A DNA stretch of 64,000 nt from Orlajensenia leifsoniae. GTDB lineage: Bacteria; Actinomycetota; Actinomycetes; Actinomycetales; Microbacteriaceae. The notes beneath the pieces are model-generated. The model was not told where the DNA came from and did no database searches. It saw only the letters and a program-made list of their open reading frames with translations. The DNA lies in contig NZ_SPQZ01000001.1 in the NCBI RefSeq assembly GCF_004570845.1, positions 682,001 to 746,000 on the forward strand, given 5' to 3'. Positions 36,813 to 45,166 of this stretch are shown in pieces. Made by a program: the position numbers and the translations under genes. Position 1 is the stretch's first letter, and each line of letters starts with the position of its first letter.

Positions 36813-37547
36813 CTACTTCCCGGCCGGAGCGCGGCGACGCGACACGACGGCGATGACCACGCCGACGGCTCCGACGACGAGCCCGAGCACACCGAGCACC
36901 CGGGCGAGCACGTCGACCTCTGCGGCATCCGTCGTCGACGAGGCGTCGTCGTGGTCGGTGGACGCGGCGGCGTCATCCGAGTCGCTGTGACCATGGGCGT
37001 CACCCGCGGCCTCGGTCACCGTGATGGCGGGTGCCGGATGCTCCGGCTCGGCCTCGCCGTCGACGGTCTTCTCGTTCCACAGGGTCGAGCCGACCTCGCA
37101 GGTCTGCGTGACGGGGAACTCGAGCGTGTCGCCGGCAGCATCCTCGGGGAGCTGCAGCGAGAGCGCGAAGGTGTCGCGGTAGCCATCGGCCAGCGGAGTC
37201 TTGGCCGTGTAGACGACCTGACCGACACGCTCGGTGAGCTCGTTGCCGTGGGCATCGGTGACGGGCGGGTCGAGGGTGATGGTGCTCTTCTCGACGGTCC
37301 AGCCCTGGTTCACGGTCGGCGTGACCGAGGGGATGGACTCGGGGATGTCGATGGCGACCGCCGTGGTCGACGATCCGTCGCAGCCGTGGGGCACGGCGAA
37401 GGTGAGCACAGTGTAGGAGCCTGCGGCCGTGCTGTCGGGCGTGACGCCGACGTGAGCACTGGCTGCGAGAGGGGAGGCGAGGGCGAAGAGGAGGCCGGCG
37501 CCGAGAGCCGAGGCTGCGAGGGCGGTCGTGCGGGTGGTGGTCTTCAT
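36813..37547 (-). CDS. ycnI: YcnI-family copper-binding protein (DUF1775)
   Basis: 244 aa from the ATG at 37547. The signal peptide (about 1-31) ends LAASA-H so the mature N-terminal His can bind Cu(II), which with VPHGCDGSSTTAVAIDIPE (the Cys and Trp/Glu region) is typical of YcnI. VTQTCEVGSTLWNEKTVDGE is the DUF1775 end. A His/Asp-rich linker (HGHSDSDDAAASTDHDD) then one helix (VLGVLGLVVGAVGVVIAVV) follow. The stop is 5 bp from the CopC start. It is a probable copper metallochaperone on the outer face. Confidence 0.9.
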   Translation of the reverse strand: MKTTTRTTALAASALGAGLLFALASPLAASAHVGVTPDSTAAGSYTVLTFAVPHGCDGSSTTAVAIDIPESIPSVTPTVNQGWTVEKSTITLDPPVTDAHGNELTERVGQVVYTAKTPLADGYRDTFALSLQLPEDAAGDTLEFPVTQTCEVGSTLWNEKTVDGEAEPEHPAPAITVTEAAGDAHGHSDSDDAAASTDHDDASSTTDAAEVDVLARVLGVLGLVVGAVGVVIAVVSRRRAPAGK

Positions 37548-37645
37548 GATCGTTGGTCGTCCTTGTATCGATGGGCACCGTGGACGCGCGCGGGCGTCTG
37601 GAGAGTTGTTCGGTGCCGAGGGAGGAATGGTTCGAAAGAGCAGCG

Positions 37646-38287
37646 CTACGCGAAGGCGAGCGCGGTCGAACGGGGCGGCCCTCGATGCCGCATCGACGAG
37701 AGCACGACCAGGAGATCGCGCGGGAGGAGGACGACGGCGCGAGCGGTCACGCGAACGTGCACGACCGGCGACAGACGCGGGCCGCTCTCGATGAGCACGG
37801 CGATGAGCCGGCCGGTGACGCGCGCGACGGTCAGCAGCGCCCGCTCTCCGCGGTGCAGGACGGCGATGGTGACGACGGCCGCGAGCGCGTGGGCCAGGAT
37901 CATCGACGTGCCGGGGTGGGAGGAGTGGCCGGCGTGTTCCAGCGCTCCGGCCGCCCCGCTCGTGCCGAGCTGCAGCAGGTGCGCCGAGGCGTCGTGGTGT
38001 GCTGCCGGGTTCGTGGTTACCTGTAGCGAGCTGCCGCTCACGGCGAACAGGGTGTGGAACGCGAGCTGGCTGAGGACCACGGATGCCGCCAGCCGCCCGA
38101 GCGACAGGGTGTGTCCGGCCAGCGCCACGCACACCATGGCGGCGAACGCGAAGGCGATGACGGCGCCGACGCCGAGCGGAACCTGGGCGCCGGCGCCTCC
38201 GCCGATGGAGTGCGAGAGTCCGGCGAGCAGGGTGGCGACAGCGGCGGCGGTCAGTCCGCGCGCAGTCCGGGCACCCCGCTGGCTCAT
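37646..38287 (-). CDS. His-rich polytopic membrane protein of the copper operon
   Basis: 213 aa from the ATG at 38287, 7 nt after a TAGAAT box (leaderless). Four or five helices (LTAAAVATLLAGLSHSIGGG, VGAVIAFAFAAMVCVALAGH, MILAHALAAVVTIAVLHRG). Between them lies a His-rich loop (NPAAHHDASAHLLQ, LEHAGHSSHPG) and Met/His residues. It is unlike CopD in length and pattern, and stands first in the operon before ycnI and copC. A role in copper binding or transport is inference from context and the His clusters. Confidence 0.6.
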   Translation of the reverse strand: MSQRGARTARGLTAAAVATLLAGLSHSIGGGAGAQVPLGVGAVIAFAFAAMVCVALAGHTLSLGRLAASVVLSQLAFHTLFAVSGSSLQVTTNPAAHHDASAHLLQLGTSGAAGALEHAGHSSHPGTSMILAHALAAVVTIAVLHRGERALLTVARVTGRLIAVLIESGPRLSPVVHVRVTARAVVLLPRDLLVVLSSMRHRGPPRSTALAFA

Positions 38288-38294
38288 GGGGTCA

Positions 38295-38300
38295 ATTCTA
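38295..38300 (-). promoter_or_regulatory. -10 box of a leaderless promoter (copper operon)
   Basis: Minus-strand TAGAAT lies 7 nt before the ATG at 38287. Confidence 0.45.
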
Positions 38301-38372
38301 CGAGGAGCGGCGGATGCCGGGAGGACGGCCAACCCCCGGACTCGTCGCCCGCGGCGAAGAGGGCGAACGAGA

Positions 38373-38403
38373 GCGGCCCCTCACCGCGAGGGTGAGGGGC
38401 CGC
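38373..38403 (-). terminator. Strong hairpin after the nuclease-nucleotidase gene
   Basis: GCGGCCCCTCACC (38373-38385) and GGTGAGGGGCCGC (38391-38403) pair perfectly over 13 bp with a 5-nt loop, 24 nt past the stop at 38427. It ends the large secreted gene and insulates the copper operon. Confidence 0.85.
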
Positions 38404-38426
38404 ATCCGTTCAGCAGCGGGAATCCG

Positions 38427-41400
38427 CTACCAGAGCAGCACCGGGAAGGCGTTGCTCGTGGAGCCCTTCACCGTGTCGGAGCCGGCGTAGACCGACTTCA
38501 GCACGTGCAGGCCTGCCTTCAGCTTCGGCAGGGTGACCGTCTTCTTGCCCTTGTCACCGGCGGTGAGCGTGATGGTCGTGAGCAGCTTCTTGCCGTCGTA
38601 GACCAACACGTCCCCGGTGACGACGGTGCCCTTCGGAGCCGACACCACCACCGTGTACTTCAGCGCCGAATTGTGGCTGCCGAGGATGGTGTTGGCGTAG
38701 GCGAAGGTCGAGCTCTTCACCGCGGGCACAGGTGCCGTGATGGTGATCGGCACGGCGATCGACGTTCCCGTCGAGGGCACGGCGATCGTGAGCTGCTGCG
38801 CACCGGAGAGGCCGGCCGGAATCGTGAAGGTCACGGATGCGCGGCCCACCTCATCCGTCGTGTCGACGATCGTCGGGTCGATGGCCGAGGATCCGACCAC
38901 GGTTCCGCCGATCGAGAGCTCGACCGTCGAGGCTGCAGGCTCGCCGGCGCTGAACGCGAGCGACGAGAGGTCGGCCGTGACCGACTCCCCCGCTGCGTAC
39001 GCGGCACCGTTGGCAGGGGCCGTGAGCTTCACACCGACTGCGCGCTGGGCGAGGTCGGGCGAGACGGGCGAGTTGGCGGCCATGTAGTCGACCATCGACT
39101 CGAGGTCGACCTTGCCGGAGTCGGCCTTCTGCGTTCCCTCGGCCAGGGTGAAGAAGTTGTCTCCGCCCGAGGCCAGGAACGAGTTGACGACGACGCGGAT
39201 GCTGTCATCGGCCGCGACCGGCTCACCGTTCAGCAGCACGTTCGTGATGTGCGATCCGACCGCGGCCGTCGGGTCCTCGGTGTAGGTGAGGCTCTTCGAC
39301 ACACCGAGCTTGAGGAACGGTCGCGCGGCCGTGGCGGGCTGCCACTGCTGCTCGAGCACCTCCTTGAGCTGCGCACCCGTGAGGGTGAGCGTCACCAGGG
39401 TGTTGGCGAAGGGCTGGACGACAGCGGCCTCCTTGTAGGTGAGGTTGCCGTCGGGGTCGGCCGGCCCTGTCGACGCGTACTTCATGTCGGCGCGCAGGCC
39501 ACCCGGGTTCATGAGGGCGACCTGGATGTCGGCGGCGTCGCGCTGGGCGCTCCACAGCTGCACATCGGCGACGAAGTTGCCGAGGGTCGACTCCCCACCG
39601 CGGTTCTCCGCACCGGCCGTCTGCTTGGCCCGGTTGAAGTCTGCGGTGATGTCGCCCAGCTTCACGGCACCGAGCACGGCGGCCTTGGCCACGGCGTCGG
39701 CGACGATCGGCGCGACGGCGGGGTCATCGGCGTAGTTCGGCGTGTACGTGGTGACGGTGCCGTTGACGACCTTGGTCTTGACGTCGTAGGTGTTGTTCAC
39801 CATCGACAGCAGTTCCTTGGTCTGCGGGTTCACCTCGATGTCCATGATGCTGAACTTCTCGCCGTACTGGCCCGAGGAGATGACGGGTCGACCGTCGATC
39901 ACGTGGTTGTAGGCGAGGTGGGTGTGACCCGACACGATCGCGTCGACGTCGGAGTCGACGCCCGTCACGATCTTGCCGAATGCCGACGTCGGGTCGGTGG
40001 CGGAGGCGACATCGGGCGTGGCGGCACCCTCGTGAACGAGCAGCACGACGACGTCGGCCTCACCGTTCGCGGGGTCGCCGTCGCGCAGCTCGTCGGCGAC
40101 GGCGTTGACGGATTCCGTCACGTCGCGCACGTCGATCTGGGCGATGCCGGCCGGGCTGACGAGCGAGGACAGCTCGTTCGTCACGGCTCCGACGAAGCCG
40201 ATGGTCACGCCGTCGAACTCCTCGGTGTAGTACGCGGGGAGCGCGTGCTCGTCCGTGCCCTTCTTGTAGATGTTCGCTCCGAGGTACTCCCACTTCGCCC
40301 GCGGGATGATGCGGTCGGTGAGGTCGGCGAAGCCCTTGTCGAACTCGTGGTTGCCCACAGCGCTCACGTCGAGACCGGCCGCGTTCAGCGCGTCGATCGT
40401 GGGGTTGTCCTGCTGGATGAACGAGGTGAAGGTCGAGGCACCGACCATGTCACCGGCGGCCGCGAAGACGGTGTTCGGGTTCTCGGCCCGCACCTGCTTC
40501 ACTGCTGTCGACAGCGCGGCGATGCCGCCGGCGGCCGAACCCGACTCGTTCTCGATACGACCGTGGAAGTCGTTGACCGTCACGAGGTCGATCGAGACCG
40601 GGGCGACCTCGCTCGAGACGCCGACGACGATGGGGTCGTGGTCGCTCGAGCGCCAGGGCGTTCCAGCCTCGGTGGCGGCGAACGCGTAGCCGCGGTCGCT
40701 CCACTCGGGCGAGTTGATGTTCCACACACCGACGCCGGTGACGGTCGAGGCCACCGAGGGGCTGGCGAGAACGTGGTCGAGGCTGCCGAGCTCGCCGTTG
40801 AACGAGTAGGTGTACTGGCCTGCGGCATCCGTCGGTACCAGGTCGGTCCAGCCGGCGTCGGTGAAGACGTCGATCGGGTCCTCCTGGGCGTAGGCGTTGA
40901 AGTCGCCGATGAGGAAGATGTCGCCGCTGCCCGAGCTCTGCTTCAGGGTGTCGGTGAAGGCGAGGGTGGCCTGCGCCTGCTTGACGCGATCCTCGTTGAA
41001 CCAGCCCTGGCCGTCGGCCGGCTCTCCGGTCGAACCGGAGGGAGCCGACTTGGACTTCAGGTGGTTGGCGACGACGGTGATGGTCTTGCCTTCGAAGCTG
41101 AACGTCTGCGCGATCGGCTCGCGGGCGTTGCCCCAGACGCTCTCATCGATCGGAACGGTCTGGCTGGCACCCTCGGGGGTGACGGCAGCGGCCTTGTAGA
41201 TGATCGCCGTCGTGATGAAGTCGGTGACATCGGCCGTGAGGGCGTCGGGGGTGGGAACGAAGCTCCACACCTCGCTGCCCGCCGCCTCGTTGAGGGCGTC
41301 GACCAGGTTGCCGAGGGCCTCGTCCTTCGGGTCCCCGAGCTTGATCGAGTTCTCGATCTCCTCGAGCGAGACGATGTCGGCGTCGAGGCCGTTGATGGCC

Positions 41401-42500
41401 GCCACGATCTTCGACTGCTGGATCGCGAACTGCTCGGCCGTGGCCGCGCCGCGTGCACTCGAGTTCTCGCTCGTGAGCGTCGTGAAGTAGTTGAAGACGT
41501 TGAACGACGCGAGGCGGACATCGCCGCCGACGGCGGGCGCAGCCTCGGGGCGCGGGTTCGTCGCCTCGAACGTGGGCTTGGCCTCGGCCGGGCTCGCGTC
41601 GGTGATCGGAACCGCGGGCTGCAGGCGCCAGTCGTCGAAGCCGTAGCTCAGCACGTAGGGCTGGGCCGGGAAGTCGACGACGTCGCCGTTCCGCACGACG
41701 GTGTCGGTCGTGTAGTACGGCTGCCCGCCGATGTGGGCGGCGTTGGACACCTGGATGCTGTAGCCGTCGTCGAGCAGGAGACGGTTGGCCTTGTTGGCCG
41801 CGGCGATGGCTGCGGCATCCGGACCCGACTGCTTCTGCTCGGTGGCCGCCACGAGGGGAGCTTCACCGGCGGACAGCCAGAGGGTGCCGAAGTTGTAGAG
41901 CTGGTGGCTCGAGGCGACCTTGTAGGTGCCCGTCGGCTCGACCAGCATGCCCTCGAGGTTCTCGCGGTCGGCGCCGAGCACGGTGTCGGGGAGCGGCGTG
42001 GCTGCGGGAACGCCGACTGCCGGCGTCACCACGGTGACGGCTCCGGCGACGGATGCCGTGAGCTGGGTGAGTCCGTTGAACTCGCGCACGGTTCCCGTGG
42101 CCTGCACCAGGTCGCCGATGGCGAGGGTCGGCTTCTGGTTGCCGAGGTAGACGAACAGGCCCTCGGATGCACCGGGGATGTCCCCGCCGCCGCTGCCGGC
42201 CGTCTGGATGTAGATGCCGTTGTAGCCGCCCGTGCGCTCGTCTGCTGTGACGACGCCCTGCACGACGTAGCTGTTTCCGTCATCGGCGAACGGGCTGGCC
42301 GCTCCGGTGCCCTGGACGGCGGCGATGGTGCTGTCGACCGTCGCCGCGAAGGCCGGGGTCGCGCCGAAGGAGGCGAACCCGAGGGTGGCGACGGTGACGG
42401 CGGCGAGCGCCGACAGCCTGCGGCGATTCGTTCGGACTGGCTGGACTTCTGGCGGCGTGTTCTCCGCTGCCTCTGCGCTGGAGCGCTGGATCGTGGACAC
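38427..42500 (-). CDS. Secreted ExeM/NucH-type endonuclease fused to a UshA-like 5'-nucleotidase
   Basis: 1357 aa from a GTG at 42500 (GAAGGGAAG upstream). Signal peptide ends near ATPAFA (about residue 50). Residues about 60-165 are an OB-fold (YVVQGVVTADERTGGYNG). Residues about 320-628 are an EEP nuclease: VRLASFNVFNYF, SLEEIENSI (metal Glu), LIGDFNAYAQED, SSDHDPIVVG. Residues about 636-960 are a calcineurin-like phosphatase: VNDFHGRIEN, GNHEFDKGFADL, VSGHTHLAYN. The 5'-nucleotidase end (NPGGLRADMKYAS) and Ig-like domains follow. It could degrade extracellular DNA and release phosphate from the nucleotides. No LPXTG is seen. Confidence 0.93.
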   Translation of the reverse strand: MSTIQRSSAEAAENTPPEVQPVRTNRRRLSALAAVTVATLGFASFGATPAFAATVDSTIAAVQGTGAASPFADDGNSYVVQGVVTADERTGGYNGIYIQTAGSGGGDIPGASEGLFVYLGNQKPTLAIGDLVQATGTVREFNGLTQLTASVAGAVTVVTPAVGVPAATPLPDTVLGADRENLEGMLVEPTGTYKVASSHQLYNFGTLWLSAGEAPLVAATEQKQSGPDAAAIAAANKANRLLLDDGYSIQVSNAAHIGGQPYYTTDTVVRNGDVVDFPAQPYVLSYGFDDWRLQPAVPITDASPAEAKPTFEATNPRPEAAPAVGGDVRLASFNVFNYFTTLTSENSSARGAATAEQFAIQQSKIVAAINGLDADIVSLEEIENSIKLGDPKDEALGNLVDALNEAAGSEVWSFVPTPDALTADVTDFITTAIIYKAAAVTPEGASQTVPIDESVWGNAREPIAQTFSFEGKTITVVANHLKSKSAPSGSTGEPADGQGWFNEDRVKQAQATLAFTDTLKQSSGSGDIFLIGDFNAYAQEDPIDVFTDAGWTDLVPTDAAGQYTYSFNGELGSLDHVLASPSVASTVTGVGVWNINSPEWSDRGYAFAATEAGTPWRSSDHDPIVVGVSSEVAPVSIDLVTVNDFHGRIENESGSAAGGIAALSTAVKQVRAENPNTVFAAAGDMVGASTFTSFIQQDNPTIDALNAAGLDVSAVGNHEFDKGFADLTDRIIPRAKWEYLGANIYKKGTDEHALPAYYTEEFDGVTIGFVGAVTNELSSLVSPAGIAQIDVRDVTESVNAVADELRDGDPANGEADVVVLLVHEGAATPDVASATDPTSAFGKIVTGVDSDVDAIVSGHTHLAYNHVIDGRPVISSGQYGEKFSIMDIEVNPQTKELLSMVNNTYDVKTKVVNGTVTTYTPNYADDPAVAPIVADAVAKAAVLGAVKLGDITADFNRAKQTAGAENRGGESTLGNFVADVQLWSAQRDAADIQVALMNPGGLRADMKYASTGPADPDGNLTYKEAAVVQPFANTLVTLTLTGAQLKEVLEQQWQPATAARPFLKLGVSKSLTYTEDPTAAVGSHITNVLLNGEPVAADDSIRVVVNSFLASGGDNFFTLAEGTQKADSGKVDLESMVDYMAANSPVSPDLAQRAVGVKLTAPANGAAYAAGESVTADLSSLAFSAGEPAASTVELSIGGTVVGSSAIDPTIVDTTDEVGRASVTFTIPAGLSGAQQLTIAVPSTGTSIAVPITITAPVPAVKSSTFAYANTILGSHNSALKYTVVVSAPKGTVVTGDVLVYDGKKLLTTITLTAGDKGKKTVTLPKLKAGLHVLKSVYAGSDTVKGSTSNAFPVLLW

Positions 42501-42636
42501 GGACTTCCCTTCGGATGAAACGGATGTGGTGCACAGGACTGCTCTCGGGGCGCGGGTTCGGCCGCAGTGCCGAGAAACTGGTGACCCCTCCCGGATGTAC
42601 CCCGACTCGGGGCGCACTCGTTCAGGGGTCATCCGC

Positions 42637-42665
42637 AGACTATGGTCTGCCCGTGACACTGCCAA
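42637..42665 (-). promoter_or_regulatory. Promoter of the nuclease-nucleotidase gene
   Basis: Minus strand: -35 TTGGCA (42660-42665), 17-nt spacer, -10 TAGTCT (42637-42642). A 6-bp inverted repeat GCAGAC-TATG-GTCTGC (42635-42650) overlaps the -10, a possible operator. It leaves a leader of about 130 nt. Confidence 0.5.
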
Positions 42666-42767
42666 GAGTCGTGAGGGAAATGTCATCTGCTCTTAAGTTG
42701 GTCGCCACAGCGCCGCGCGCGAATGCAGCCCGGCGGCCGTGAGCACGTGGCGACCCCTGCCGCGCCC

Positions 42768-42773
42768 TAGGCT
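42768..42773 (+). promoter_or_regulatory. -10 box of a near-leaderless promoter (EamA gene)
   Basis: TAGGCT lies 8 nt before the ATG at 42782. Confidence 0.4.
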
Positions 42774-42781
42774 GGTCGCCT

Positions 42782-43738
42782 ATGGTGACCGTGATCCTCG
42801 GCGTGTCTGGCGCGCTCATCTTCGGCGCCGCCGACTTCCTCGGAGGTCTCGCGGCCAAGCGCATGAGCGCCCTGCTCACCACGGCCGTCGCGGCTCTCAC
42901 CGGACTCGTGCTGCTCGTGATCCTGCTGCCGTTCCTGGGGGGCGTCTGGTCGTCGGATGCCGTTCTCTGGGGTGCCCTCTCGGGAATCACCGGCGCCATC
43001 GCCATCTCGCTGCTGTACGCCTGCCTCGCCATCGGACCGATGAGCATCCTGTCGCCCCTGACCGCCGTCGTCTCGGCGATCGTGCCCCTGACGGTCGCCC
43101 TCGCCGGAGGCGAGACCCTCGCGGCCCTCGGCTACTGGGCGATCGGCCTCGCCCTCATCGCGGTGGTGATGGTCGGCTTCGTGCCCGAGAAGGGCGCCGT
43201 GCGGCCCTCGCTCAAGGGCATCCTGATGGCGGTCGGATCCGGTGCCGCCATCGGGGCGTTCCTGGTGCTCATCGACCTCAGTCCCGACGACAGCGGGCTC
43301 GTGCCCCTCGTGCTGAATCGCGCGGTCAATGCGGGGATCATGTTCGGCGTCGTCGGCATCCTCTTCGTGATCGGACTGCGCCGCCGCCGCCATCACTCAC
43401 GCCACGAGGCCGCGAGCCTGACCGGCATGGGAACCGATGCCGACGGCCACGACGCGATGCCGGTACCCGCCTCCGTAGCGGCATCGGACGGTCGGACCAT
43501 GCTGCGCACCGGCATCACGCTCGCCGTGGCGTGCGGCGTGATCGACGCCGTCGCGAACACCCTGCTGCTGCTCGGCATCCGTGTGGGCGACCTCAGCGTG
43601 ATGAGCGTGCTGACGGCCCTCTATCCCGCAGGCACGATCCTGCTGGCCGCGATCGTGCTGCGCGAGCGCATCGCCCCGGTGCAGTGGATCGGGTTGGCAC
43701 TGGCGCTCACCGCCGCCGGGATGCTGGCGCTGGCCTGA
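42782..43738 (+). CDS. EamA/DMT-superfamily transporter
   Basis: 318 aa with about ten helices in two EamA halves: GVSGALIFGAADFLGGLAAK begins the first, and GVIDAVANTLLLLGIRVGDL the second. The conserved end LTALYPAGTILLAAIVLRER of each half is present, and AIAISLLYACLAIGPMSIL as in the RhaT/EamA pattern. A hydrophilic His/Asp/Arg loop (about 205-240) separates the halves. It probably exports a metabolite or amino acid across the inner membrane; the substrate is unknown. Confidence 0.85.
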   Translation: MVTVILGVSGALIFGAADFLGGLAAKRMSALLTTAVAALTGLVLLVILLPFLGGVWSSDAVLWGALSGITGAIAISLLYACLAIGPMSILSPLTAVVSAIVPLTVALAGGETLAALGYWAIGLALIAVVMVGFVPEKGAVRPSLKGILMAVGSGAAIGAFLVLIDLSPDDSGLVPLVLNRAVNAGIMFGVVGILFVIGLRRRRHHSRHEAASLTGMGTDADGHDAMPVPASVAASDGRTMLRTGITLAVACGVIDAVANTLLLLGIRVGDLSVMSVLTALYPAGTILLAAIVLRERIAPVQWIGLALALTAAGMLALA

Positions 43739-43754
43739 GTCCGCGCGGCTCGCG

Positions 43755-44003
43755 CTACTTCCCGGACTTCGGCGCCCTGCGCGGGCGCTTGCCCTCGGTC
43801 GACGTCGGGGAGAAGATCACGCCGAATGCGATGCCGATCCCGATGCCGATGAGGGCCCCGGCCACGACGCTGTCGAGCGAGTAGCCGATGGCCACGCCGA
43901 GCACTCCGCCGATCACGAGGCCGAGCGGCCAGGCGACCAGTGCGCTCATGTGCTTGCGTCCAGCGCGGCCGGGCAGGCGCGGCTCGGGGGTGTTCTCAGC
44001 CAT
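43755..44003 (-). CDS. Small membrane protein, 82 aa
   Basis: A hydrophilic N-terminus (about 1-20) is followed by two Gly-rich helices (ALVAWPLGLVIGGVLGVAIG and VVAGALIGIGIGIAFGVIFS) and a basic tail. It is similar in layout to the 65-aa protein at 26386. Its start lies 6 nt after TAGATT (leaderless). No function is recognised. Confidence 0.7.
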   Translation of the reverse strand: MAENTPEPRLPGRAGRKHMSALVAWPLGLVIGGVLGVAIGYSLDSVVAGALIGIGIGIAFGVIFSPTSTEGKRPRRAPKSGK

Positions 44004-44009
44004 GCAGAC

Positions 44010-44015
44010 AATCTA
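44010..44015 (-). promoter_or_regulatory. -10 box of a leaderless promoter (82-aa membrane protein)
   Basis: Minus-strand TAGATT lies 6 nt before the ATG at 44003. Confidence 0.45.
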
Positions 44016-44086
44016 CCCGCGGCTTCCGGATGCAGCGGACCACCGTGAGCGGGGCTGCGACTGGACGGCATCCGGCCGCTCGCCGG

Positions 44087-44854
44087 TCAGGGACCGGGCG
44101 GTCGGATCGTCGGACGGAACACCTGCGTCGGCTGTCCCCCGCTGAGAAGTTCGACGATGAACTCCAGCAGGCGGAACGGAAGCAGCGCGAGCAGTTGCAC
44201 GATGAGGAGCGGAGCGATGACGGCGCTGCCGTAGGACAGCACCACCATCATGAGCCAGTCCCGACCCCACAGGAACGACGCGGCGAGGGGAGCCAGGAGC
44301 AGCAGGAGCCAGATCGGATCCGTCGTGATCGCCAGCACGATGCCCAGCACGATGCCCGTCGCGATGGCCACGAGCGAGAACAGCACCTGCACGAGGAGCA
44401 CCAGGCCGAGCGGGAGGGCGTGCCGCAGGTAGCGCTCCGCCGACACCCAGCCCCACATGAGCCAGGCGCGCAGCAGCGGCACACGCTGCTCGCGGAGGCC
44501 CACCAGGAAGACGCGGTCGTCCTCCCGGCGCTGCTCGAGGGCGGCGTGCGGATCGCCGCCGTCACCGATCAGGGCGGCGACCTCCGAGCGGTGGTCGTGC
44601 ACGATGGCCGGAGCCGACTGGCGGCCGTAGGAGGCGATGAAGCTCCAGAGGAAGTGGGGCACCGACGCGAGGTCGGTGCTGTTCTGCCGGGTCGGATGGG
44701 AGTCGGGCACGTGAGCCGGCGCCCAGACGACGGTGTCGCCGCCCGGCTCCCTGTAACCGATGGCGCGACGCAGCTGGAGCAGGTAGCCGTCTGGCGGCAC
44801 CTGGCCGAGTTCGATGGAGGCGAGTGGCTCGCCGTCCTCGGTGATGAACGGCAT
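44087..44854 (-). CDS. DUF1353 domain fused to a membrane domain
   Basis: 255 aa. Residues about 1-115 match the DUF1353 fold: LLQLRRAIGYREP, TDLASVPHFLWSFIASYGRQ and AIVHDHRSEVA, as seen in phage-like proteins. Four or five helices follow from about residue 140 (LPLGLVLLVQVLFSLVAIAT, LAITTDPIWLLLLLAPLAAS, VLSYGSAVIAPLLIVQLLAL). The soluble domain probably lies in the cytoplasm. A GGGGGAA box is near the start. Function is unknown; the domain pair is unusual. Confidence 0.7.
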   Translation of the reverse strand: MPFITEDGEPLASIELGQVPPDGYLLQLRRAIGYREPGGDTVVWAPAHVPDSHPTRQNSTDLASVPHFLWSFIASYGRQSAPAIVHDHRSEVAALIGDGGDPHAALEQRREDDRVFLVGLREQRVPLLRAWLMWGWVSAERYLRHALPLGLVLLVQVLFSLVAIATGIVLGIVLAITTDPIWLLLLLAPLAASFLWGRDWLMMVVLSYGSAVIAPLLIVQLLALLPFRLLEFIVELLSGGQPTQVFRPTIRPPGP

Positions 44855-44910
44855 CCGTTCCCCCTTCGACGCGGTGTGAGTCCATCCTGCCGCGTGCCGG
44901 CGTCACTGAT

Positions 44911-44950
44911 GCGCTCCGGCCGCGGACTTCGCCCGGCCTCAGCGAGCGGG
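44911..44950. repeat. Dispersed intergenic repeat, family 2, copy b
   Basis: Shares CCGCGGACTTCGCCCGGCCT and CAGCGAGCGGG with 26591-26693 and 52926-52966. Between the DUF1353 gene start and the PhzF gene end. Confidence 0.6.
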
Positions 44951-44975
44951 AGGGGCGAGGTGGCGCCGGGCATGC

Positions 44976-45007
44976 GGAAGGGCCCCGCGCGCTCGCGGGG
45001 CCCTTCC
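44976..45007. terminator. Very strong hairpin, terminator of the ArsR-PhzF operon or end of a small RNA
   Basis: GGAAGGGCCCCGCG (44976-44989) and CGCGGGGCCCTTCC (44994-45007) pair perfectly (14 bp) around CGCT. It lies 160 nt past the PhzF gene stop at 45167. Confidence 0.75.
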
Positions 45008-45166
45008 TGCCATCCGCACAAGAGGTCGTCGGGTCGACCACAGATGACGTTCGCGTCCTGCGCAGTCTTCTCTCCACGCAGAACGGCATGGGGTACGGCG
45101 CCGACGCCCGATCGGTTTGGAATTCCTCGAGATTCCCGGCAAACGTCTACGGTTCGCCCCGCCAGC
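45008..45166. other. Non-coding stretch between hairpin and PhzF gene, no gene recognised
   Basis: 159 bp with mixed composition. Short frames that cross the hairpin look like chance. It could be the 3' untranslated end of the PhzF mRNA or a small RNA that ends at the hairpin. No tRNA fold is visible. Confidence 0.3.

Noticed and set aside
36951-42518. 1855-codon plus-strand frame opposite the nuclease, YcnI and copper genes
   Set aside because: Antisense shadow in high-GC DNA; the product is Arg/Gly/Asp-rich low complexity and the minus strand has clear domains.
44562-45089. Minus-strand frame crossing the hairpin at 44976-45007
   Set aside because: It overlaps the DUF1353 gene in another frame and reads through a perfect terminator; no ribosome site.
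44855-45166. tRNA or other known RNA gene
   Set aside because: No cloverleaf, no CCA end, no T-loop GGTTC pattern in a fitting place.
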